A stretch of 64,000 bases of DNA, taken from Hexactinellida sp. DTS-2022 (Eukaryota > Porifera > Hexactinellida). A program made the position numbers and the translations under genes. Shown piece after piece: positions 34,286-44,573 of the stretch (positions are counted from its first letter, which is position 1; every line of letters starts with the position of its first letter). The notes under the pieces are model-generated. The model was not told the origin of the DNA and did no database searches. It was given only the letters and a program-made list of their open reading frames with translations. The stretch is from assembly GCA_028753945.1 (NCBI GenBank), contig JAPNXP010000005.1, positions 3,410,001 to 3,474,000 of the forward strand, given 5' to 3'.

Positions 34286-34414
34286 CAGGGGCGTGCTGGG
34301 GTTGGGAGCCCATGCGGGATCCATTCAGAAAGGATTCGCTGTGGGGCCCTAAGGCGGCCTTCAAAGGGGGCGCGAGCGGGAATCCCGCATCGATTGTATG
34401 GCCAGCGCGCCCTG
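34286..34414. mobile_element. Small hAT-type MITE (129 bp)
   Basis: Ends CAGGGGCGTGCTGG and CCAGCGCGCCCTG lie within perfect 8-bp duplications GCTAATAG (34278-34285, 34415-34422). It is strongly GC-rich compared with its neighbours. Confidence 0.88.
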
Positions 34415-34422
34415 GCTAATAG

Positions 34423-35218
34423 AGGTCAGAGCTTCTGCAATGTACAGGGCCGGATTAACAGAGGTGGAGGCCCTGGGGCAACCAGTGTTGTGGAGGCCCC
34501 TAACTCACAGTGGAAATTTTCAGGGGTGTAAGTGGAAATAGGAAAACTATGCTAGATAGACTATAATGAAGTATTATTGACATATAGGTTATCGCTAGCT
34601 GCAAACTGAATGGCGTTATCAAAAATGATGTACGTAGTCTCCTTAACGTAGTTCTAGACAATTCATGTTAATTCTGTCAGAAATTATACTTTAGGTTTGT
34701 CTACAAATTTTTATTGTTCACCCATGATTATTGATTATATTTCTTGAAAAATGCATAATTTTTTCAAAATATCCTAATATATATGGTTCAAAGTTATTTT
34801 GTGACCCACGTCGCGCCTTTAGAAACTTTTTTATAGGAATATTACATCACCTAGGTATTAGAGCTAGTAGAACCAAGTTTTGACAATATTGTTGGGATCT
34901 CAGTATGTAAAAAGTAATTATGTTTCCACTAATTTGCCGACAGTTTAGCTCCCTGATAAACTTAATTCATCAAATTGACACCGAATTGTTCGATATTAGT
35001 CAAATTCAAATTCATCGTAATCTATAACTCACTGGAATGACTGGATTCGAGTTTAAGAAATTCAAAAGCTTCCTAGTTATGCATAAGAAACAATTCTAAT
35101 TGAAGGAGTATAATTTGTATTTGAATCACTTATCTTAATAAATTAAATAATATTAAAAATATTTCGCATCACCTTGAAGGAGGGGGGACTAACAAGAATT
35201 TATTGTCCGAATCGTATA
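34423..35218. other. Non-coding, with one orphan hAT terminus
   Basis: CAGGGCCGGATTAACAGAGG at 34445 is a hAT-type left terminus. A related CAGGGTAGGATTAACCATGG stands at 30704. Neither has a visible partner. The rest is AT-rich without genes. Confidence 0.45.
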
Positions 35219-35569
35219 CCTTATTATAGGAAATTAACGCGATTTTCTCCAAATCGCGTTAATTTCATGGAGCGTTAATTTCCAAGACCTTAATTTCCTG
35301 CTATTCAGCAAAATTATACAATGGATGGACAAACTTCCGAGCTACATATTTTAGATGTGCAACTAGTTTGAAAGGATATACCATGTATATCAAGTAGATT
35401 GGAAGCCTATTTGGGCACAATAATAGTATTCAATCTGGATATTAATAATCCTGAATTTTTTTAATAAAATTTATTAGCGTTAATTTTATGTATTTGAAAA
35501 TGTTCAGCTCCAATTCGAGTTAATTTCCTTCACGTTAATTACATGGCGCGTTAATTTCCTATAATAAGG
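35219..35569. mobile_element. MITE with CCTTATTATAGGAAATTAAC ends
   Basis: Perfect inverted ends CCTTATTATAGGAAATTAAC and GTTAATTTCCTATAATAAGG, with TA on both sides. ACGCG(A)TT and GCGTTAATTTCC phrases are repeated internally. Non-coding. Confidence 0.88.
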
Positions 35570-35673
35570 TATTTTCCGTTAGCCACATACCATAATCAAT
35601 CTATACTGAGATGTTATTATGATATCTAATATATCTATATATTAAAAGCGCAATTATTGTCTGTGTGTTTGTA

Positions 35674-36240
35674 CACTGATCGGACAAAAGTATTTGAACA
35701 GCAATAATTTGTATTTAAACATTCAGACTTCTAGCAGCATAATAACATTGTTAGATGCATCCACACTGCTATTTACATAAAACAATATGTAAAGTGTAAT
35801 AAAATAGCAAATTTTTAGAATTTAAATTTATAAGTAGGTGTTAAACTCATTAACTTTATAATTAGTTAATTAAATATTTAATTTATGATCACCAAGATGG
35901 AATGAGAATATAGAAGTTCTGATCGCAGATTTGAATTCCACATGGTCGATTGACTCTAGGTGTATAATTTCAAAACATTACGATTATTTTCTACTGAAAT
36001 ACTGCCACATTCCTATTTGTCCCACTTGTGCCACAAGTGGCACGTGGCATATACACTTATGCCACTTCATGGATATTTACTAAAATTACGTGAATTCACA
36101 ATAATTTATACATATATATATCTATAGCAAGATATTTATAGTCATTTCAGAGTAGTTCAAACAACCGTTAATAAGTTTCCAGACGACTATTGTGTCTGCA
36201 TTAAAATTCCAATTGTTCAAATACTTTTGGCTGGTTAGTG
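35674..36240. mobile_element. Tc1/mariner-type MITE (GGACAAAAGTATTTGAAC)
   Basis: Ends CACTGATCGGACAAAAGTAT and ATACTTTTGGCTGGTTAGTG are inverted with few mismatches, with TA on both sides. The TIR resembles, but is not the same as, that of 18600-19085. GTGTGTGTTTGTA lies at both outer flanks because the insertion split a GT-rich run. No transposase. Confidence 0.85.
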
Positions 36241-36242
36241 TA

Positions 36243-36800
36243 TGTGTGTGTGTTTGTACAGAATTAATTGAAAAGACTACGAGTCCCAGAAAGCTGAAAA
36301 TTTGTATACAGGGATAATTTTGTACTGCGACAACGATCTATTGGTTTTATAAGCGAAATAACGGGATTATGACGTCATAAAGGCACATATTTTGGAATAA
36401 CACTTTAAGTTTTTACTCGATTCGCTCACAATTTTAGATGATAACACAACATACAATGAGGCACACGTATACCGATTTATGGGATTGTGACGTCACGTAG
36501 GAACTAATTTGGATACAGCTCTTACATTTTAGTCACATTATAAACAGAATGTATTGCATGTGACATGTCTCTATAAATTTTTGTAATTTTCGCATTTAAT
36601 CTGAGCCAGGCACTTACAAATTGGTAACCTCCAATTGCTGCGTCATTGCACATATTGAGGTTTTATGATTTAATCTTCACCTACATTATTTCCGAAATAC
36701 ATACTTGATTAATCCAGTTTGGCTTCCATCAGATTATTTCTATTCGTGATGTATTTAGCTTACGTCAATCACATAAGCATGCATAATATTACTATCAAAG
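36243..36800. other. Non-coding stretch
   Basis: Repetitive-looking (GGGATTATGACGTCATAAAGGC near 36364 and GGGATTGTGACGTCACGTAG near 36481), but no coding frame or paired ends were seen. Confidence 0.4.
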
Positions 36801-39078
36801 CAGGGTTGGAATTTAACCCGGGTTAAATAGGTTTAGCCCAGCCCAGTGGGTTAAACCCGGGTTAAATGCGGTTAAACCCGGGTAAAATGGGGTAAAATGG
36901 GGTTAAACCGGGTGGGGAATTATTAAATAGGTCTAAAGTGAACACGTAAGTTTTAATAGAGTATAGTTCATTTATCCATACATTGAATCGATAATAACTC
37001 ATAACTATGATTAATATATTTCCAAACTTAATAATTATGTAGAATAATTCTACTCAAATTACCAGTCGAAATAGATTGTACCCCTCAATTCACGATAACA
37101 AGTGACAAGTTTTGCTGCTTTCTCTAAACCCAACCTATTCTGGAGTTTAGTTTGGATAAAGCTAAAATTAGAAAATATCCGCTCAATAGAAGCCGAACTT
37201 GCTGGTAGTTTAAGTAGACGAAGGGCTAAGTCGCTCAATTCTGGATTCACATTTTTATGGGTTTTCTTGATGCATAACCACCATACACATGGGTCTATCT
37301 TTTCGAGAAAAGTCTCGCTAAACATGTGACTTGGAAACGGCATTGCCTCTGCTTCAAATGCGCATAAGTCAACTTGTACTCCCTGCCATTTGCTAGAAAC
37401 CAATTGATGAGCGGATTCTAAGTGTTCAGTAGCCATGCCTCTTCCTCGATACTTAGGATGTAGCAAAAATGCAAGAAAAAGAAATGGGGTCATTGCTTGC
37501 GTAAAGCGATTATTGATTTTTTCCTGATAAGGATTTAGTAAATCATCATTAATTAGATTTAACCAACAGTGACAGGCGTCAGCGATACTTGAGTTATCTC
37601 CTTGAAGAATATTTAGCGCGTTAGAAATCGGTTGTAATTGATCTTGCAGGTATTTTGCCTGGTTCGAGAGGCCAGTGTTGTTTAAAATACTTACTATTCG
37701 CGCTTCGATAGCGTCCTCATGTTGGGCATTGATTGTTAAATAAAATGGCCTATTCTTGTTGAATATCTTAATACACTCTAACTGACTATTCCATCTTGTT
37801 GCTCCTGGAATTTGTGGTTTAACTGCACCTTGTTCCGAAAATTCAGAAAGGAGAGCGCCTGGAGTATGATGATTTCGGAAGTATTTGCTTACATCAACAA
37901 TTGGGTTTATGATCTGTTGAGGAGTGACATCTTGCCCTAAAAGATTTAGCAGATGCGATGAGCAACCATAGGTAATTAGAGAATTATCCACTTCGCACAA
38001 CTTGTGACGCATCGCTTCCATTTTCCTTTCGTTATCAGTTACAACTCCTACCGTACGACATTGGAATTTAGTTTCAGCTTCCGCAATAGCCCTCTGGAAC
38101 AATTCCGCACAGAATGAAGCAGTCTTTTTGTTTGCACCTGTATCCACTGCATTGAGAAAATATGTTTTTGAACCAGTATGGATGGAAGTAGCGATAACTG
38201 GATTATTGTGGATATCACTCCAGCCATCTTGAATTAATGTAACTTCTTTACCTCTTGTTTGTTCACAAATATGTTCATTTATTCGCTCATGTACGTTATT
38301 AAGAAGGTTTCCAGCTAATTATTTTCTGTTTGGAGGAGAATAACCTGGTCGAAGAAGAGATACCATGGCTTTGAACTCCTTATGTTCAGCTATATTGAAT
38401 GGGATATTACATGCATAAAAGAACCTAGCTATCTGAAGGTCTAATTGAGTAGCTGCTGCACAATCAGTCTTTATACAAAAGGATGACATCTGTGGCTGGC
38501 ACGTCTTAGGACGCTTAGCTGGTATTGGTAGTGTCTGTGGCAAGCTTTCAACTATCAAATCATGTTGCTGTTCTGGATGTGCACTACAACTTATAGCTGG
38601 ACAACGTTTTCTGTGATTCCGTAGCCGCTCTATCTTATCACTGACTAAATAATTGCAATCAATGCATTTCATTTTTGAACCATCCACTTTAAGAAAAAAG
38701 CTCCTAGTGGGATCACTGGGCCTGCCAATTAAACTAGCCATTACATATAAGGTATGTGGATAACAGTAAATGTATTCTGAATGTTACTAGAAGTCTTATT
38801 TTTGGGAATATGAATTCGTAGTATTTTATAGCATTCGTAGTACATATTTGTTATCAGATTATTCGAACTTCTATGAATTCCTATTATTCTTAAATCAAGA
38901 AATAGCAACCACTATTTCAGAATGTTGTTGATTATTAACAGAAAAAGATTCCCTACTGAAACAATGAAGTTAATAGACTTTAATCACATTAGCCAAATTT
39001 AACCCACTTTAACCCACTAAAATTGGTTTTGCCCGGCCCGGGTTTAACCCAGGGGGTGGGTTAAATTTGCCAACCTTG
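36801..39078 (-). mobile_element. Near-complete hAT transposon
   Basis: Ends CAGGGTTGGAATTTAACCC and GGTTAAATTTGCCAACCTTG lie within 8-bp duplications TATCAAAG (36793-36800) and TATCAATG (39079-39086), one difference. GGGTTAAACCCGGG-type repeats fill the left subterminal zone and GGTTTAACCC the right. The 2278 bp contain one transposase gene on the minus strand. It is the only hAT element in the window that still carries its transposase. Confidence 0.92.
37059..38741 (-). pseudogene. hAT transposase with single nonsense codon
   Basis: A 560-codon frame. It starts MASLIGRPSDPTRSFF and has a BED zinc finger at about residues 24-47 (C26, C29, H43, C47). It continues through a linker (PGYSPPNRK), a TAA at codon 141, then LAGNLLNNVHERINEHI and TLIQDGWSDIHNNPVIATS with the first catalytic Asp. 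VVTDNERKMEAMR and YGCSSHLLNLLGQD follow (RNase H fold). The hATC dimerisation block is LPASSASIERIFSNFSFIQT then LQNRLGLEKAAKLV. Everything except the TAA (38319-38321) is in one frame. From memory, relatives have Gln there, so CAA to TAA would explain it. The encoded enzyme would have moved this element by cut-and-paste. Confidence 0.9.
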
Positions 39079-39314
39079 TATCAATGTAATTCAACTATTT
39101 ACAAACTATTTACTATGCAGAAATCATGGTTAGTAAATAACATGAATGAATGAATTAATTAATATATTGACATACTGGGGTCCCAAATAGCAGCATACTG
39201 AATTGAGTACGTGTAATTTATAGGTCACAGATTAACTTTTTAATATGAGTGCTATTTGAGGAGAGTAAGGCCGCGAAGCGGCCGTTAATTAATTATGTTG
39301 CGTGGTGTCTAAGC

Positions 39315-39592
39315 CACGGTACGTGGTATAATTAGGTATAACCAATTATACCAAATTAGTGTCTAGTTTCGCTATTTCACCTTTTGCTTAATATTTATTG
39401 AATTTACCTAGATTACACCTAGATTATACCAATATTATAGCACAATATACCACGTATATCTCGAGTATTTAGGGTAGTATAGATGTAGGTATATTAAATG
39501 TGTATAGGAAGTTTAGAATATTATACCGAACAGTTCCTAATTTGGTAAAATTAATTATACCTAATTATACCATCGGTATACCACGTACCGTG
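39315..39592. mobile_element. CACGGTACGTGG MITE, empty-site copy
   Basis: Inverted ends CACGGTACGTGG and CCACGTACCGTG, followed inside by TATAATTAGGTATAACCAAT and mirrored at the right. The copy at 40064-40831 is the same element plus a Tigger-type insertion. The TA at 39490-39491 is the unoccupied target. A TSD was not clear, so its superfamily is unresolved. Confidence 0.8.
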
Positions 39593-39598
39593 CTTTAG

Positions 39599-39746
39599 AT
39601 TCTAAAGAGCACGGGTGGCGAATGTGAGTGCACTGGGACTGCTATAGAGATGGCGGCACAGAATGGTCATTTGGAATGTGTCAAATTGCTTCTACAATTC
39701 AATGCTACAGTCAATGGAGAGGCGGTTACAGTAACTAATAGACTAG
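39599..39746 (+). CDS. Ankyrin-repeat exon
   Basis: Reads ECTGTAIEMAAQNGHLECVK then LLLQFNATVNGEAVTVTNRL, a canonical ankyrin repeat (TxIxxAAxxGHxxxVKLLL). It is followed by a strong donor AG/GTAAGT at 39747. The acceptor is TTTAG at 39594-39598 or CTAAAG at 39602-39607. Upstream exons would lie left of the MITE at 39315-39592 and were not found. It is probably a fragment of a host ankyrin gene disrupted or flanked by MITEs. Partner and function unknown. Confidence 0.65.
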
Positions 39747-39809
39747 GTAAGTACGAATATTAATTAATAATATTACAGTAGACTCGACTCAATGGTGTCA
39801 TTTTTTCAG

Positions 39810-39865
39810 GAACAGATTCATGCCAAATTGCTAATAGAAGTTATTACAAAAATATTTTCGGTTAA
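39810..39865 (+). CDS. Possible next exon of ankyrin gene
   Basis: After TTTTTTCAG (39801-39809) the phase left by the previous exon continues as GTDSCQIANRSYYKNIFG and stops at TAA. The intron would be 63 bp. Support is the acceptor and the phase only; the peptide itself shows no domain. Confidence 0.35.
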
Positions 39866-40063
39866 TTATTGGGCTAATCAAAATTTGAATTATGTTTTCA
39901 GTCCAAATTTGGTTACTTTGGGCCAGTGGCAATCCCAAGGGGGCATCTGGGACAAGAGCCACGAGTTCAAACATTCTACCCCGGGCCCAGCCCACGTTCA
40001 GGTTGTTAATATAATTGCACGGGGCATGCCCCGGATTTATACTAAACAGTGATGTGCTCCGTT

Positions 40064-40831
40064 CACGGTACGTGGTAAACCGATGGTATAATTAGGTATA
40101 ACCAATTATACCAAGTTAGTGTCTAGTTTCGGTATACTACCTTCTGCTTAATATTTATTAAATATTACCTAGATTAGACCAATATCATACAGCAATTTTC
40201 CACGTTAATTTCGAGTATTTAAGGTAGTATAGATGTAGGTACAGTGGAACCTCTATAAGTGGGGGAGCTGGGACGGGGAAAATTTGAATTGCCCCCCATT
40301 CCCCGGTTATAAAATTCAATTGGAAAAACATTATATATGCTATATTATACAAAATATTCATATAACACACACATTAATGCACGTTCTAGTTCTTATTTGT
40401 ATATTATGACAATTTAGTTAACTGCTGATCTACACTAGGTGATTTCTTCTAAAAACATCAGAGTAGATCAATCGAAAATATTTTTTCTGTAGAACTTTTG
40501 AGTCGATTTATTGGAAATATTGTATTATTTTATAAGAATCATGTTAGGATTTGTCCATTCCCCCCATTTATGGAGGTTGTTTTGTATGGAGATAAAAACT
40601 CCTTGAAATTTATGGTCCCCCACTTCCCCGCTTATAGAGGTTCATTTGTATGGATATATACGAATATGGTAAAAAAATTCCCCACTTATGGAGGTTCCCC
40701 ATTTATAGAGACCCCACTTATAGAGGTTGCACTGTATATTAAATGTGTAATGGAAGTTTAGAATGTTATACCGAACAATTCCTAATTTGGTATAATTAAT
40801 TATACCTAATTATACCATACCACGTACCGTG
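40064..40831. mobile_element. CACGGTACGTGG MITE, occupied copy
   Basis: Same ends and interior as 39315-39592, split by the Tigger-type element at 40242-40734. The two copies bracket the ankyrin exon(s) in the same orientation. Confidence 0.8.
40242..40734. mobile_element. Tigger/pogo-type MITE, TA site proven
   Basis: Ends CAGTGGAACCTCTATAAGTG and ACTTATAGAGGTTGCACTG are inverted, with TA on both sides (40240-40241, 40735-40736). The sister MITE shows GATGTAGG-TA-TATTAAATG uninterrupted at 39482-39499. CCCC(A)CTTATAGAGG blocks repeat inside the right half. Confidence 0.92.
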
Positions 40832-41033
40832 TGATGCGTGGGTGGAGCGCGATGACTTCAAAGAAACATGCAAAACAATCCGTGCGTTGAGGCGCTATCA
40901 AGTTGGCAACAGATTTTATTGAAATTCTGAAGAAGAACGAGGAACAACGCCAACTGCTCTACCAGGTAGTGGAGTACCACAGCAATCAGTTGCCCACGCC
41001 CACCGATGCATCAAAAACTCAACTAATGATGAG
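40832..41033 (+). pseudogene. C-terminal coding remnant beside MITE
   Basis: One frame reads DAWVERDDFKETCKTIRALR. After RYQ the frame shifts by one base and continues ATDFIEILKKNEEQRQLLYQ, then VVEYHSNQLPTPTDAS and a stop at about 41031. Both parts look like helical coding sequence, so I read it as one exon with an indel near 40910. It could be the tail of the ankyrin gene upstream; that link is inference. Confidence 0.4.
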
Positions 41034-41589
41034 CTAACTTGAAAATACGACTGATAGAGGACACAGTAAATAAAACACGATCATTTATTTGTTTATCTTT
41101 TCAAAGATTTGGGTAATCAATGGGTTACATTCATTACAAACCTATTAGGTCTTCACATAGAAATTTCAGCTCATTCCAATATGTTTTAATATTTTTTGCA
41201 AATAATCGGCTAACTGGGCTAACCCGGGGAAACATTGTGGCCTTGAGAGACCGGTTAATGGTATCCGTTTGGGCTAATAATTCGTAGAAGTCAGTTTGGT
41301 GTATAACCACACCTTTTCAGAGGGTGTGGGAGGTTCAGTTCTGAAATTTCTTTTTTAGGTCACCTTAATGTCAAATTATGGGATGTTGCAATAATTCGGC
41401 AAATTGGTGAGCATATCCAAGGAATTACTTTGCAGTTAGCTCATTTCGTAATGAATTCTGGTAGAGGTATAGGAGAACTTTAGAAGTTAACTTAACATGT
41501 AAGTCACTTGTAATGTGAATAAACTATTTCTCCTGAGCAATGCCTGAAGAAATTTCCACACGATAGGTAGTAATACTAGCTTCAGAAAC
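41034..41589. other. Non-coding stretch
   Basis: No gene or paired repeat ends seen. Confidence 0.4.
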
Positions 41590-42015
41590 AATGCGTTAAT
41601 TTTGGTATTCACTGGCAGATTTTGTGTATTTAACCACGTAGTCAAAGTTAATGACCGCGAATCGTTTTTTCAAGAGATGAAGCTGATCAGGTTGCAGAAC
41701 GCGTGTAGTGGGCGGTTTTCTGAAAGATTTTGGAATTATGGCTTGGCTCTGACGACTTAAAGTCGGATGCATTGTTGGGATTGGGTTCAATCAATGATAT
41801 GTTGAGCCCCGTTTTGTGCTGATGACGCGATTTATATTTCGAGTCAAAGGGTTCGATACAAATTCGCAATGAAGAAGTAATGTCGAAACCATCACGGACC
41901 CACGGTTAAGAAATTCGATCCATTGTTGTCGTAGAACAGCTTTTCGAGGAAATGAAAACATTGCTTTATCAGACCCGCCAATATAACCAGAACGGAAATT
42001 TACCACATAAAACAT
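41590..42015 (-). pseudogene. THAP-domain gene fragment
   Basis: Minus strand: NFRSGYIGGSDKAMFSFPRK then LRQQWIEFLNRGSVMVST, the FxFP and W-I landmarks of a THAP finger. After a frameshift CIEPFDSKYKSRHQHKTGLN continues as the second half. The first Cys pair is lost (YVVNF where CxxxC would be expected) and the final Cys-x2-His reads CIEP. No transposase core follows. It is distinct from the P-type THAP fingers at 15925 and 53648 and could come from another THAP transposon or a host gene. Confidence 0.55.
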
Positions 42016-42084
42016 TTAAAAGGCATCAACTAATTAACTAAAGGTAATAGAAAATAAGAGGTTAAAATACATTTCGGTAATAAT

Positions 42085-42645
42085 ACGAGTGTTATCTTAT
42101 CGGCCGAATCATCAGAGGATTCGCAGACCTCGCGTTTATGCTAATAACGCAAAAAGGTTTACGTTGTACGTGAAAAATTATCACTTCAGCGAAAAGATGA
42201 ATGTTGTGACATCCATATATCATCCAGAAATGCCAAAATTCCTGAAGATGACTTAGCAATTATAGCTCAAATTTCGACCTCGGTTAATAACCAAAAGATT
42301 ATTCATTATATCAAATTTTGCTTTTTATAATCGCATACAGGTAAACCTCCCAAAGCGGCACCCATCGGGAGAAGTTTTTGTGCCGCTTCTCGGAGGTTGC
42401 CGCTACTCGGAGGTTGCTCGTAAGGTAAAACTCCCAAAGCGGCACCCATCGGGAGAATGATTTTGTGCCGCTACTCGGAGGTGCCGCTTTGGGAGGTTTA
42501 CCTGTATATATCTCACCTATGACAACTTGTCAAGTAAATTTCAATTTTTTTTTTCAAAAATATGATCAATGCAAATATAACAAAATCAGCTTACAATGAT
42601 GATTTACATACTTATCCAATATCCATAGTGTAGATTATGTTGCAC
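42085..42645. repeat. Repeat R2, copy 1 (with MITE)
   Basis: Inverted, diverged copy of 57317-57707. It starts at ACGAGTGTTATCTTAT, shares GATTCGCAGACCTCGCGTTT, GATGATTTACATACTTAT and ATATCCATAGTGTAGA, and is split by the MITE at 42338-42504. No coding frame. The identity of the underlying element is unknown. Confidence 0.8.
42338..42504. mobile_element. pogo-type MITE with proven TA site
   Basis: Perfect inverted ends CAGGTAAACCTCCCAAAGCG and CGCTTTGGGAGGTTTACCTG, TA on both sides (42336-42337, 42505-42506). The R2 copy at 57317-57707 has no insertion at the matching TATATATCTCACC. CTCCCAAAGCGGCACCCATC is repeated inside. Confidence 0.92.
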
Positions 42646-43055
42646 AGTGGCACACCACCTGGAAGTAGGCCATTTTTCTTCTGTCAAAAATCGTTACAAT
42701 TATTGCTAAACTGATAGTACAATATCCTATTACTTAAAAAATAGTAAATTGCTAAAATACCTCGCTTCATTTAGTCCAGCTGCGGGCAACGCGGGCCCGT
42801 GAGACAAAGTTTTGGGGCCCGCGGGGGGGTAAAGACAAAATCCAGGGGGGCTCCTGAAGGGTGGTCTTTCAATTTTGTTTCTGCAGAACTATATCCACTT
42901 GAAACTAGCTATGTTTGAGAAGAGATCGTATTTTTTAAATTATTCTAACAAATATCGAAATATTTTTTACTCAAATGATTAACACAATGAAAATAGAATC
43001 TAATGTGTATTATGAATTAGCAAAATGCTAAATTAATGGAGATTTATCCTCCTGT
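42646..43055. other. Non-coding, with GC-rich block
   Basis: The GC-rich 42778-42860 block (GCGGGCCCGTGAG, then GGGGCCCGCGGGG) resembles a hAT terminus, but no TSD was found. Otherwise no features. Confidence 0.4.
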
Positions 43056-43059
43056 TTTC

Positions 43060-43655
43060 GTGACGAGCATCAAATTAATCTACGAACAATTCCAAATCAA
43101 TATCTTCAGAACCGTCTTCAAGAGAAAGTATAGCAAAATTTGTGAGCATATCGTTCAACATTGAATTTCGTAAATAGGTATTAATTAACTTCATTTTTGA
43201 AAAGTTCTTTCACAAGTGACACTAGTTACTGGCAGAGTAACTCTCTTTGTGAGATACAAATATTTAAAAAAATCAAGAACAGAAGTTAAATTTTCGTTCT
43301 TATGGGCGATCAGCTTTTTTACAAGAGGTATTTCAACCGCAAGTCCTCTTTGTTTATAGAATAAACTATTGCAAATGCAAGCAAATATTGTTCCGATAGA
43401 AATGATTCAGCCGCCGATTCAAGCGCACAAATTCCAAGTAGAATAGATTCAGATGATGAGGAAAAGCTACGGGTCATCTCGCTTATGAGACAATCAAGAA
43501 TTGGTTCTCACTGTAGCGATTTTCTAAGTCACCATTCCGAATATCCAACAATTCGTTACATAGGGACTTGGCAAGTTTCGAAGCCTTACCCAAATCAACA
43601 TCCTTCCGTTGCAAAAACTCGGGCACTTTATTAACTTTACCCATAGCCTACTATA
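43060..43655 (-). pseudogene. hAT transposase C-terminal fragment
   Basis: Minus strand: VPEFLQRKDVDLGKASKLAK then SLCNELLDIRN, later YLYLTKRVTLPVTSVTCERT. After a frameshift come KMKLINTYLRNSMLNDMLTN and FAILSLEDGSEDIDLELFVD. The CERTFSKMKLIK..LR..M segment is the hATC dimerisation block of the hAT branch with ZMYM/DUF4371-type proteins. It has several stops and no front half. Unrelated in sequence to 36801-39078. Confidence 0.6.
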
Positions 43656-43659
43656 CATA

Positions 43660-43904
43660 AGGCCTCACAGTATCTTGTGGATTTTGGACCAGGGATGTCG
43701 GAGTCGACCTAACTATTTTGTTACAAAATATATCGATATATGGTTTTAATAGGTTAATGTAGGGTATAATAACGTAATTTAGATAGTGAAGGCACAAAAC
43801 TACTACTTTAATCTACTTTTTGAAATTTGAACTATTGGAATTTTAGTCAACCCATAAATGTTAATCATAGTATATACTATCATAGAGAGGTGCCTGCACA
43901 TGTC
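43660..43904. other. Non-coding stretch
   Basis: AT-rich; nothing recognised before the tandem array. Confidence 0.4.
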
Positions 43905-44201
43905 AGAATTTATTGTTCTGATTTTGTCAGAATAATCAGTTCTGCATGTCAGAATGGGAATTCTAAAGTTCTGCATATGTCAGAATGGGATTTCTAGAGT
44001 TCTGCACATGTCAGAATGGGATTTCTAGAGTTCTGCACATGTCAGATAGGAATTCTAGAGTTCTGCACATGTCAGAATGGGATTTCTAGAGTTCTGCACA
44101 TGTCAGAATGGGATTTCTAGAGTTCTGCACATGTCAGAATAGGAATTCTAGAGTTCTGCACAAGTCAGAATGAGATTTCTAGAGTTCTGCACATGTCAGA
44201 A
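43905..44201. repeat. 31-bp tandem repeat array
   Basis: About nine head-to-tail copies of a unit reading AGTTCTGCACATGTCAGAAT then GGGATTTCTAG, contiguous with few substitutions and single-base length changes. No spacers, so not CRISPR. It ends where the MITE at 44204 begins. Confidence 0.9.
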
Positions 44202-44203
44202 TA

Positions 44204-44571
44204 GTGGGGTCAAAAATTAAGGTTCCGTGACCAACCTCTGGCTAGTTAAGTTTTATGCCTGATTCTGATACTTTAGGATATAACTCGCGATTTAAGCTCC
44301 CATGCCGCTCTGGAAAGTTTGGGCAAACTTTTTTATAGCGACAAATTCAAAGGGCCTCCGGCAATCATTTTGAAAATTAAGGCCCCTCTCTGAACATTTC
44401 ATAAATTGAGATTAGAGTATTTTTGAACAGTATGCAATAAGTAGTAGCTGCACTGAAAATTTCAACTCAATCGGGACTATACTTTTTTAATGTAATAGCC
44501 TTTTGAAGATTCTTACGTCATTTGTCACCATAGCCAGGGGTTGGTCACGGAACCTTAATTTTTGACCCCAC
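44204..44571. mobile_element. Tc1/mariner-type MITE (GTGGGGTCAAAAATTAAGG)
   Basis: Perfect inverted ends GTGGGGTCAAAAATTAAGGT and ACCTTAATTTTTGACCCCAC, continuing through TCCGTGACCAACC. TA lies on both sides (44202-44203, 44572-44573). No coding sequence. Confidence 0.88.
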
Positions 44572-44573
44572 TA

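Noticed and set aside
43905..44201. CRISPR-like array
   Set aside because: The 31-bp units are contiguous with no spacers, and the window is eukaryotic.
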